In this document: one piece after another, positions 36,295 to 44,165 of the stretch
How positions within the stretch are numbered: the stretch's first letter is position 1
How the letters are laid out: each line of letters starts with the position of its first letter
Source: Saprospiraceae bacterium
Lineage (GTDB): Bacteria; Bacteroidota; Bacteroidia; Chitinophagales; Saprospiraceae
DNA length: 60,289 nt
Direction of reading: 5' to 3'
NCBI GenBank assembly: GCA_028279185.1
Contig: JANQSS010000056.1
Span: 1-60,289, forward strand
Made by a program: the position numbers and the translations under genes
The notes under the pieces: model-generated
What the model saw: only the letters and a program-made list of their open reading frames with translations
Database searches by the model: none
Told to the model about the DNA's origin: nothing

Positions 36295-36896
36295 ACTTAA
36301 TTTATTGGATTGAATCGAATATAATGACGTCTAATGTACTTCTTATTTGATATTGATCAGCTAAGAATAGTTCTTTTTATCGCATTGTGATTGGAAAGAC
36401 GCTTTCGTGATATTAACTCAATAAAAGTTAGCGTTTACCTTTCTTCGAAAATAATACTCCCAAAGAGGTTATCACGGTAAATTGATGTAAAATGTGATAA
36501 GCAAAGGATAATACTTATGGTGGCAACAGCAGGTGCTTATGCACCCGGTCAAACCAGATAAGCATGATAAAAGAATAATAATAATATAGTGAGATGCATG
36601 ACTTTTTACATATTTCATCTATGATTAGTTATTGGCCATTGGCCTTTTACTAGACCCTGGACTCCTGCACTTGAGCTGCCTCGAGAAATGTTTGTAACAC
36701 AAAAGCAAACTCAACTAAATTTTATTGACTTCGATATACAAGAACGTATACGGACGGCGTAATAGGTACTTGGGTGTATGATGCTTGCCGAGAATTCAAG
36801 TACACATGAAAGAGTGGTAATACATCAAATACAGCGGCGGTTAGTCAATCATAGAAAAATAGACTATACTTGCGTTTCAAATGAAATTTATGGAGG
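36295..36896. other. 602-base gene-free stretch inside the polyene locus
   Basis: Between the Omp85-like gene and the second ACP I see no supported open frame, tRNA or repeat. The sequence is AT-rich. It holds a short perfect hairpin, GGTGC-TTAT-GCACC near 36532-36545, without a T tract, and near 36865 TATACTTG, a one-mismatch -7 box 24 bases before the ACP ATG. It probably contains promoters for the divergent genes on both sides and may hold a regulatory RNA or leader, which I cannot show. Confidence 0.5.
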
Positions 36897-37145
36897 ATGG
36901 AACATCAAGAAGTGTGTACAGAACTAATAAAATTCATCAAGTCAAACCTGCTGGCAGACGGTATTGCACTTGATGCTAAAGATTCGTTGACAGCTCTTGG
37001 ACTAGACTCTTTTTCACTGATCGAGATTTTACTTTTTGTTGAACGTACAATGTCTACCGTTGTTCCTATTGAAGAGTTGGACCGGGAGAAAACTGAAACG
37101 GTCTATGCCATAGCCACAGAAGTCGTTCATCACATGAACAAATGA
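36897..37145 (+). CDS. Acyl carrier protein (second of two)
   Basis: An 82-residue ACP with the phosphopantetheine Ser38 in ALGLDSFSLIEILLFVE and typical acidic character. The GGAGG just before the ATG is too close to act as a Shine-Dalgarno. It begins the second run of the locus, and lies next to the acyltransferase and ligase genes, so it is a natural candidate for the starter-loading ACP. That assignment is inferred. Confidence 0.9.
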   Translation: MEHQEVCTELIKFIKSNLLADGIALDAKDSLTALGLDSFSLIEILLFVERTMSTVVPIEELDREKTETVYAIATEVVHHMNK

Positions 37146-37158
37146 GCTTCCCAATCTC

Positions 37159-38433
37159 ATGCCAGCAAACTATCCAAATAGATTTGAACTTAATGGATCG
37201 GATTACTTTCAGGTTTTTTTAGACCGACACCACCGGAATCATGGAGGAGTGGGAAATATCAGTCGTCTGGCTATTCAACTTGAAAATAATTCTGATGCGG
37301 CTGTTATAGAATCGAAACTTAACACTTCCGAACTATTATTATATCTAGCTGCACTTAGGCTGCACACTTCTTCTTTTTTCAAACTACCTGTCTGGAGGAA
37401 AAAAGAAGGTCAATTTCCTATTCGAATAAAAGAGTACTCAGGAAGATATGATGCAGTTGAGGATTGTGCTGAAATATTTTCGCAAACGATTGACGTACGC
37501 GTTGAACCACCAATATGTTTTGATTTAGTCAAGGTAATTAATAATCATGTATTAGTTGTATCATGGAGTCATATTTTATTAGATGCTCGTGGAATGGAAT
37601 TGTTAATGTCAAGTTTGGATAGAACCTCGGATTTAATGATTTTTCCCGACGATCCTGAATTAAAATTACCATGGAAGATCCGATTAATGGAAATGCGAAA
37701 GGTAAAAAACTTTTTAATTGATAAGATAAAGCCGGGACTGCAATTATTACATAATACCAAATTCGATAACCGTATCAAGTACATGGTGATAGAACTATCT
37801 GAATTCGAAACACAACAATTGGATGATCGAGCTGATACTATGAATGTTGGATTGATGAAAAGTTCATATTACTTAGGGGTTACCCAAATCGCATTTATTA
37901 ATTTGGTAAATCAAGTGCCTGATAGGATTTCTTGGGTACCTGTGCCACAAGATCAACGGAAGAAGGGACGACGTGGACCAGTGATTGGCAACCAGGTATC
38001 ATTTATGTTTTATGAGCTTGCCATGCGAAACCAAAATCTAGTACAGGTGATGACAGATTTAAAAAATCAGATGGTGAGTCAAATGCGAATGAACCTTGCA
38101 AAACGATATAATATTATGATGGACTCTATGCGACGATTTCCTTCATGGTTGTATCGTTTACTGGTAGCCTCTCCAACAAAAGGTGCATTGGCCAGTTATT
38201 TTTTTTCAGATACCGGGGACTCGTTGAAAGGTCTTAAAACAATTTTGGGCTTAGAAGTTGGTGATGTGACGCATTTTCCTCCTAATAGTTGTTATCCTGG
38301 GCTGACTATAATTTTTATGAGATTTCGGGGACGTCAGAAAATAATTTATAGTTATCCTTCTGGTGCAATAAGCCAGGAAAGGATGGAGCAATTTAATGAT
38401 AGTTTAAAACGACAATTATTAGGTGATGGCTAA
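37159..38433 (+). CDS. Condensation-domain/WS-DGAT-like acyltransferase
   Basis: A 424-residue protein in the condensation/chloramphenicol-acetyltransferase superfamily. The catalytic HxxxD motif is HILLDARG (His138, Asp142). The second half has WVPVPQDQRKKGRRGPVIGN followed by QVSFMFYEL, similar in layout to the PxDLR and GN-S region of PapA, WS/DGAT and NRPS condensation domains. It is expected to form an ester or amide by transferring an acyl group from ACP to an acceptor. The acceptor, possibly a resorcinol, amine or glycerol, is unknown. It overlaps the next gene by 8 bases. Confidence 0.75.
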   Translation: MPANYPNRFELNGSDYFQVFLDRHHRNHGGVGNISRLAIQLENNSDAAVIESKLNTSELLLYLAALRLHTSSFFKLPVWRKKEGQFPIRIKEYSGRYDAVEDCAEIFSQTIDVRVEPPICFDLVKVINNHVLVVSWSHILLDARGMELLMSSLDRTSDLMIFPDDPELKLPWKIRLMEMRKVKNFLIDKIKPGLQLLHNTKFDNRIKYMVIELSEFETQQLDDRADTMNVGLMKSSYYLGVTQIAFINLVNQVPDRISWVPVPQDQRKKGRRGPVIGNQVSFMFYELAMRNQNLVQVMTDLKNQMVSQMRMNLAKRYNIMMDSMRRFPSWLYRLLVASPTKGALASYFFSDTGDSLKGLKTILGLEVGDVTHFPPNSCYPGLTIIFMRFRGRQKIIYSYPSGAISQERMEQFNDSLKRQLLGDG

Positions 38434-39643
38434 AAATGCAACAGAAATAATCGCGGATGTTGTCGTTGTAGGAGGAGGGGCGGCAGGTTTGGCGGCAGCC
38501 GTCTCAACCGCTGAACGTGGACATGATGTCGTTTTGATCGAAAAGAATGGTTTTCTGGGAGGGATGGCTACTGCGGCAAATGTAGGTACGATTTGTGGCC
38601 TATTCCTGCGCGATGATTCGAACAATTTTGATTTTATATGTGACGGTTTTATTCGAACCTTTGCAGAACAACTAATAAAAAAATCGAACGCAAATCCGGT
38701 AAGAGGCCGTGACGGTTTGAAGTTTCTGCCTTACGAGCGATTTGATTTCATGCGGCTCTGTGATGAGATGACGGGCAATGCCGGAGTCAATGTGCTTTTT
38801 CACACAACCATGTTCGATATAAATGTTGAAGAGGGTTTCGTCCAAGAAATCAAAGTCATAACTGGAAGCGATGTCATCTCATTACGAGCAAAATACTTTA
38901 TCGACGCTACGGGATTTGCACTACTTGGAAATCTCATATCGGACATTACCTTATTACAAGACGAAAAGTATCAGGCAGGAGCCTTCGTTTTCGGATTGGA
39001 CGGAATTAAAAAGACAACACCTCACCAATTAAATTTGCACGTTATTAAAGCCATGGCGTTGGCGCGTGAAGATGGAAGCCTGAAAAAGGATGATTCCCTC
39101 CTAACGATCGTACCTGGATCGGTTAAAAAGGGAAGAGCTAGTTTTAAACTAAGTATTCCACGAGCTCTACATGATGATATTAAGTCGGTTTCAATGGCAG
39201 AGTTATATTCAAGAGAAAAAGTTGGAAAGCTCTACGCCATTTTAAAGCAATATGCTGACATCTTCGACCAATCAAAAATTTCATATGTCGCGCCTGCAAT
39301 CGGAATTCGTACAGGACCACGCTATGAAGGAGATTTCGTTCTAAGTAAGGAAGATGTTTTACAATGCCGCAAATTTGATGATGAAATTGCACGCGCGACT
39401 TGGCCAATTGAGTTTTGGGAAGTTGGAAAGAAAGTGAAAATGGAATATTTTAATAAAGGAAGTTATTATTCCATTCCTTTACGATCTGCTCGGAATAATA
39501 AAGTGTCAAATTTATACTTTCCGGGCCGACATATATCTGCGAATGACCAAGCTATAGCCAGCTGTCGGGTAATAGGCACGTGCATGCAAATGGGTGAGAA
39601 CATTGGAAAAATTATTTCCAAAAAATTGTCGGAACATAATTAA
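38426..39643 (+). CDS. FAD-dependent oxidoreductase (PF12831-like)
   Basis: A 405-residue flavoprotein. The Rossmann motif VVVGGGAAGLAAAVSTAERG is near residue 11, followed by VVLIEKNGFLGGMATAANVG, the usual second FAD contact. Near the C-terminus is GRHISANDQAIASCRVIGTC. No halogenase WxWxIP motif is present. Possible reactions include desaturation, hydroxylation or reduction of the aryl polyene or its partner. ATG at 38426 inside GTG-ATG is chosen, because the previous stop covers 38431-38433. The substrate is unknown. Confidence 0.8.
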   Translation: MAKNATEIIADVVVVGGGAAGLAAAVSTAERGHDVVLIEKNGFLGGMATAANVGTICGLFLRDDSNNFDFICDGFIRTFAEQLIKKSNANPVRGRDGLKFLPYERFDFMRLCDEMTGNAGVNVLFHTTMFDINVEEGFVQEIKVITGSDVISLRAKYFIDATGFALLGNLISDITLLQDEKYQAGAFVFGLDGIKKTTPHQLNLHVIKAMALAREDGSLKKDDSLLTIVPGSVKKGRASFKLSIPRALHDDIKSVSMAELYSREKVGKLYAILKQYADIFDQSKISYVAPAIGIRTGPRYEGDFVLSKEDVLQCRKFDDEIARATWPIEFWEVGKKVKMEYFNKGSYYSIPLRSARNNKVSNLYFPGRHISANDQAIASCRVIGTCMQMGENIGKIISKKLSEHN

Positions 39644-39671
39644 ATAGAAAAGGAAATTATTGATTGGTAAG

Positions 39672-41105
39672 ATGACAAAGCGTATTACAGATTTAATACA
39701 AGCCGTTTCGGATCGAATTCCTCAACAAATTGCGATTTACATTGATAATGGGACATATACGTATGCCGATTTGTGGACGGATGTCGAAAACAAGGTTGCT
39801 TATTTACATAGTAAAGATGTTCAAGCAGGTATGGGTGTGGGGGTAATGGGTCAAAACAGTATAGACTTTATCACATCTATGTTGGCTGTAATGCACTTAG
39901 GTGCCATTGCTCTTCCAGTATCCCACAATTTGAAGCCCGCGGAAATTGACAAATTGGCTAAACGTACCAGGCTTCATTTCTTTTGGGATGACAAAAGCGC
40001 TTCGTTGCCAACGTCACTTAACCAATTAGCAGAAGAAGGGGCGTGGAGATGGTCCGAAAATGAATCTGGTAAAGAAAATCTGCCGTTAGTTGAAAATGTG
40101 CCAGAAGCTGCATTGATTCGATTTACATCGGGTACAACCGGAAAATCAAAAGGTGTTGTGTTGTCGCATCAATCGATTATTGAGCGCACCTCAGCGGCTA
40201 ATGAGGTACTAAGGTTGAATGAATCGGATACGGTTATATGGGTCTTGTCAATGGCCTATCATTTTGTCGTTTCAATTCTTTTATATCTCCGTTACGGATG
40301 TGGCATATGTATCTGTGAAAATTTTATGGGCGATTACATTTTGGATCGAACGAAAAGCCTTGGTGGAACATTTTTATACCTTTCTCCCATGCACGTTCGT
40401 ATGCTCAATAGTCTACCAAAAGGAGTATCCATGCCCAGTGTTAAGTGGGTAGTTTCGACATCTATGGCAATTGATGGAAAGTTATGCCAGGCATTTCAGG
40501 AGAAGTTTCAGCGTCCGATTACACAGGCGTTTGGAATTATCGAAATTGGACTACCTGTGATAAACCACAGAAAGCCGGGCTCCAATCCGCAGGCCATCGG
40601 ACACCCTTTGCCTGCGTATGAAGTTAAAATACTAAATGAGAAGGGTCATGAAATGAATGTTTCCGAAGTAGGGCAACTCGGAATCATCGGTCCTGGAATG
40701 TTCGATGCCTACCTCGATCCACCGATGATGAGGAGCCAGGCCTTGGATCATGGCTATTTTCTAACGGGAGACTTGGCAACGGTTGATGATAACGGACGAA
40801 TTACAATAGTTGGTCGCAAAAAAAATGTAATAAACGTCTCAGGAAACAAGGCCTTTCCAGAGGAGATAGAGAATGTGATTAATCGCTTTCCTGGAGTAGC
40901 AATGAGTCGAGTGAGGGGGTTTGAGCACCCATTATTGAAAGAATGCGTTATGGCTGATGTCGTTCGCAAGGAGGGCGAAACGGTTGAAGTGGAAGAATTA
41001 ATAGCATATTGCCGTAAGCGACTTTCTACATACAAAGTTCCTCAACGTATCAATTTTGTAGCCGAATTAGCAATGACAGATAGTGGAAAAATGAGCCGTG
41101 TATGA
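39672..41105 (+). CDS. AMP-dependent aryl/acyl-CoA ligase (ApeH-like)
   Basis: A 477-residue acyl-adenylate enzyme. The P-loop-like motif is RFTSGTTGKSKGVVLSH, and the A7/A8 region is YFLTGDLATVDDNGRITIVG followed by RKKNVINVSGNKAFPEEI, with the catalytic lysine in SGKMSR at the very end. It is expected to activate 4-coumarate or another aryl acid for loading onto ACP; TAL and ACP in the same locus support that. The ATG at 39672 is preferred over a TTG at 39660. The 259 bases to lolA have no gene or strong hairpin. Confidence 0.85.
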   Translation: MTKRITDLIQAVSDRIPQQIAIYIDNGTYTYADLWTDVENKVAYLHSKDVQAGMGVGVMGQNSIDFITSMLAVMHLGAIALPVSHNLKPAEIDKLAKRTRLHFFWDDKSASLPTSLNQLAEEGAWRWSENESGKENLPLVENVPEAALIRFTSGTTGKSKGVVLSHQSIIERTSAANEVLRLNESDTVIWVLSMAYHFVVSILLYLRYGCGICICENFMGDYILDRTKSLGGTFLYLSPMHVRMLNSLPKGVSMPSVKWVVSTSMAIDGKLCQAFQEKFQRPITQAFGIIEIGLPVINHRKPGSNPQAIGHPLPAYEVKILNEKGHEMNVSEVGQLGIIGPGMFDAYLDPPMMRSQALDHGYFLTGDLATVDDNGRITIVGRKKNVINVSGNKAFPEEIENVINRFPGVAMSRVRGFEHPLLKECVMADVVRKEGETVEVEELIAYCRKRLSTYKVPQRINFVAELAMTDSGKMSRV

Positions 41106-41364
41106 AAATTGCAATTTAAACGCTGGAACGCTAACTTGAAACGTATGGATAGATAATTACCTCGAATATCTTGTTTTAATGTTGATAATCAATAGGTTAT
41201 ATAAAAAGTTTAATTTCAGCAAGTAGCCCAGAATCACGTATGCCATCCCGAAGAGGGTGCTGCAGTAAGTTTAAAAACAAAGTCCAATTCCTGACCTTTT
41301 CTCCGTCTAGCAACTAATTTCTCTATTAACACGTTATTAAGCGAGATCAATGTAGTTTTACGCC

Positions 41365-42003
41365 GTGAAGCACAAATACATATTCTTAGCTTGCTTGTCC
41401 TTCTTTCTGTTTACGAATGCGATCGCCCAAAGCAAATTCAATCCGGTGAAAAATGAATCGGAATTATTGAATAGATTTAAATCAATTTCGGAGACAACTA
41501 CTACGGTTCAATGTGCATTCACACAGGAAAAGACACTGAGTTTCATGGACCAAACCATGAAATCCTCAGGGAATCTTTACGTCCTGGGCGGAGATAAACT
41601 GCGTTGGGAGTACAACGAACCTTATAACTATGCAATTTTGATGGTCGATGATGAATTAATTATCATCGATGAAGGTGATGTCAATAAAACAAAACTTGGA
41701 AAAAATCCAGCTTTCAAAAAGGTACAGCAGTTAATGACAAATACATTGCAGGGAGACTTTATGACTCAAAAATCAATGTTTGATCAATCTATCGAGATGA
41801 ATGATAAATTTTATCGAATAAGCCTTACGCCCAAAGAGGAAGAGCTCAAAGAATTTGTTTCTAAAATGGACATTTATTTTTTAAAGTCCAATTTTATGCT
41901 GCATAAATTTATCTTAGATGAATATGGCGATATAACAACAACGACATTTTCAAATCAAATAATTAATGAGGAAATTCCGCATGGAGTTTTCACCTGGAAT
42001 TAA
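41365..42003 (+). CDS. LolA-like outer membrane lipoprotein carrier protein, GTG start
   Basis: A 212-residue periplasmic protein. The signal peptide is MKHKYIFLACLSFFLFTNA to about residue 22. The mature part follows the LolA pattern: VQCAFTQEKTLSFMDQTMKS, then SGNLYVLGGDKLRWEYNEPY and later NFMLHKFILDEYGDITT. Polyene loci often carry their own LolA (ApeL), thought to carry the pigment or lipoproteins to the outer membrane; here it sits last in the cluster. GTG start is the only fit. A strong terminator follows at 42061. Confidence 0.85.
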   Translation: MKHKYIFLACLSFFLFTNAIAQSKFNPVKNESELLNRFKSISETTTTVQCAFTQEKTLSFMDQTMKSSGNLYVLGGDKLRWEYNEPYNYAILMVDDELIIIDEGDVNKTKLGKNPAFKKVQQLMTNTLQGDFMTQKSMFDQSIEMNDKFYRISLTPKEEELKEFVSKMDIYFLKSNFMLHKFILDEYGDITTTTFSNQIINEEIPHGVFTWN

Positions 42004-42060
42004 ATTGTTGAGGTGTTCATTTTATATCGTGCAGCGATCTCTTTAACATATCTTAAAAAT

Positions 42061-42098
42061 AAAAAAGCCGGGTTGAAATTGGCCGACCCGGCTTTTTT
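42061..42098. terminator. Bidirectional rho-independent terminator
   Basis: The arm AAAAAAGCCGGGT (42061-42073) pairs with ACCCGGCTTTTTT (42086-42098) around a 12-base loop. With T runs on the plus strand and A runs on the other side, it terminates transcription from lolA (plus) and the DUF5689 gene (minus). Confidence 0.92.
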
Positions 42099-42117
42099 TA
42101 ACTTCTATTTAAACGGA

Positions 42118-44163
42118 CTACTTGACATCTCCTGCGTTGCGCATGTTCAGTTGCCTTGTACCATCAAACTCGGATACTACGGCCGTTAACTCGACAGCCA
42201 TCCCCGGAACACTTGTTCCGGAGAAGCTTGCTGCCCCCCGCGTATACATAATGATATTTCCGGTACCGTCGGAAACCGTTGTGTTACCATCGAATGTCGT
42301 ATTGCCGCTAATCGAGGCATTATTAATGCGAACCAACGTAGACTCCCAGGCTTCGCCATTTGCGTTTATCTCCGCCACTGTTGCAATCCGAGGAGTTGGT
42401 ACTGTGCCTGCAGTGACATTTGTCACTGCATTGAGCGAAACATTATTTAATTGCAGCAACGTTCGAAATTCGCTTAATTCCACTCCTCTAATTGTTATCG
42501 TTAGCTCATCGCCCAATACATAAGGATGATCTTCAGAAAAACGAACAATGATACCCGCTGTGCCGTCTTGAAGTACGAGGTTTTGGGAGTGAATATTACC
42601 GGCTGCGGCATCACTTACTACGACACCAGTAACCTGAAAGTTATTTGGAATGTTGAGTGCAGAACCGGTGAATAATGCCCTCACTTCGCTCAGGTCCGCA
42701 TCTGTTGGATCACCTCCAAAATCTCCTCCCTCAACATCATCAATACTTCTCATATTGAGTTGTACACCATTGAAGTTTCCTACCATAGCTGTAAGGTCGA
42801 CTTCTCCAGTCGGCAAGAATGTACCGGCGAAGGAAGCAAAAGATTGTGTGAACATCGGAATCGTATTCGTTGCATCGGTTACAGTTGTGCTGCCACCGAA
42901 AGTCGCACCACCACCCAATGTTGCCTTTTCAACTTTTACCAAAGTAGATTCCCACTCCCAGGAATTATTCATGATTTCCTGTACTGTAGCAATGCGGGGT
43001 TCTACCGTGCCAATTTCACAAGTTGTGAACGCCTGTGAAATTTGAACGTTATTTAGTTGCAATAATCCGTTGAAATCTGACAGTTCGACACCGTTGATAT
43101 TAATTTCCATAATTTCTCCAACACCGAAATTGTGGCTTTCTGCAAATCGAACTACGATTCCACCGGAAGCATCCTGAATTATTAAATTTCTGTTTGTTGT
43201 ATTACTGTTTATGATGTCGGAAATAACTGTACCTGATATTTTATAATCATTGGATATTGTTTGCGCTGATCCGGTATACATATTCCGAATTTCTGCCAGT
43301 GTTTTTAGTTCACCGTTTACACCAGAATCACCACATCTGGGATCTTCCATCATAACATCATCCGTATCTCGGATCAACAACTGCTTGGTATCATTAAAAA
43401 CAGAATATACAGCGATGATGGAACCACTTCCCGTAGGCAGCATTTGTGAAGCAAAATTGGAAAATCCACTACTGCGAAGGAGAATTTCGGCACCGTTTAT
43501 ACAACTTACCAAACCTTGATTTAAACTTTCCTGGACTCGAGTTCCTTGTGGGGAGATATAATCTCGAGCATAGGTACGTTCGCAAGTACTTAAAAGGAAT
43601 TGTAAGTCATTAATTTGAACCAGGGTGCTGATGTCTCCTGACCGTAATTGTTCTATTGTCTTGACAGTAGGTTCAACATGTTGATTCCATTTACCCTTTA
43701 CCAAAAAATCACGAAGCAATGCCGATGGAATTCGCGTCAGCTCTAATTCCCCGCGATCATCTAATTCGGTCCCTGCGCCTAGTTGAGTAATGCCGGCAAA
43801 GTCACCAAGCCACAGTCCTTGACAACGCACAAATATGCGTCGACCAACGCCGTACTCATTGAATAGATCTGTTTCGTTCAATCGAATTTCGATTCCAGCC
43901 GTGCTGTCCTGAATAAGTAATGCTCGAAAAAAATTACCGCTTCTATCATCAGCTATGACGACACCGGAAACAATAATATCTTCTGTAATTTCTTCTAATC
44001 CACCCAACGTGTGCATGGCTTTTAGCTCGGCAATAGTCGTATTGGCCGAAATGTTCGGATCCTCTCCATCCGCAGGAGGAGCATCAAAATCATCATCTAC
44101 ACATCCATTTAAAATGAAAAATGCCCCGATTAAATAAGCGAATAAAAATTTAGTAATCTTCAT
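42118..44163 (-). CDS. DUF5689 lipoprotein with three similar repeats
   Basis: A 681-residue exported lipoprotein: lipobox LNGC with Cys21 after a hydrophobic signal. It has three DUF5689/OB-like repeats beginning near residues 45, 288 and 491; repeats 2 and 3 each run through a V-E-L-(S)-(D/E)-F and LLQLNNV pattern, then a second segment with WESTLVKVEKA / WESTLVRINNA. In Bacteroidota such proteins often sit beside a TonB receptor as outer-surface binding partners. The start is two bases from the receptor gene's stop, so they are one transcript. The function of DUF5689 is unknown. Confidence 0.85.
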   Translation of the reverse strand: MKITKFLFAYLIGAFFILNGCVDDDFDAPPADGEDPNISANTTIAELKAMHTLGGLEEITEDIIVSGVVIADDRSGNFFRALLIQDSTAGIEIRLNETDLFNEYGVGRRIFVRCQGLWLGDFAGITQLGAGTELDDRGELELTRIPSALLRDFLVKGKWNQHVEPTVKTIEQLRSGDISTLVQINDLQFLLSTCERTYARDYISPQGTRVQESLNQGLVSCINGAEILLRSSGFSNFASQMLPTGSGSIIAVYSVFNDTKQLLIRDTDDVMMEDPRCGDSGVNGELKTLAEIRNMYTGSAQTISNDYKISGTVISDIINSNTTNRNLIIQDASGGIVVRFAESHNFGVGEIMEININGVELSDFNGLLQLNNVQISQAFTTCEIGTVEPRIATVQEIMNNSWEWESTLVKVEKATLGGGATFGGSTTVTDATNTIPMFTQSFASFAGTFLPTGEVDLTAMVGNFNGVQLNMRSIDDVEGGDFGGDPTDADLSEVRALFTGSALNIPNNFQVTGVVVSDAAAGNIHSQNLVLQDGTAGIIVRFSEDHPYVLGDELTITIRGVELSEFRTLLQLNNVSLNAVTNVTAGTVPTPRIATVAEINANGEAWESTLVRINNASISGNTTFDGNTTVSDGTGNIIMYTRGAASFSGTSVPGMAVELTAVVSEFDGTRQLNMRNAGDVK

Positions 44164-44165
44164 AA

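Noticed and set aside
36532-36545. Perfect hairpin GGTGC-TTAT-GCACC
   Set aside because: Only five base pairs, no T run, no flanking gene end; could occur by chance.
38426-39643. Flavin-dependent halogenase
   Set aside because: The WxWxIP halogenase motif is not found; sequence fits the general PF12831-like FAD oxidoreductases.
42122-43045. Plus-strand open frames of 60-133 codons across the DUF5689 gene
   Set aside because: They are low-complexity shadows of the coding strand repeats with no promoter, start context or family pattern.
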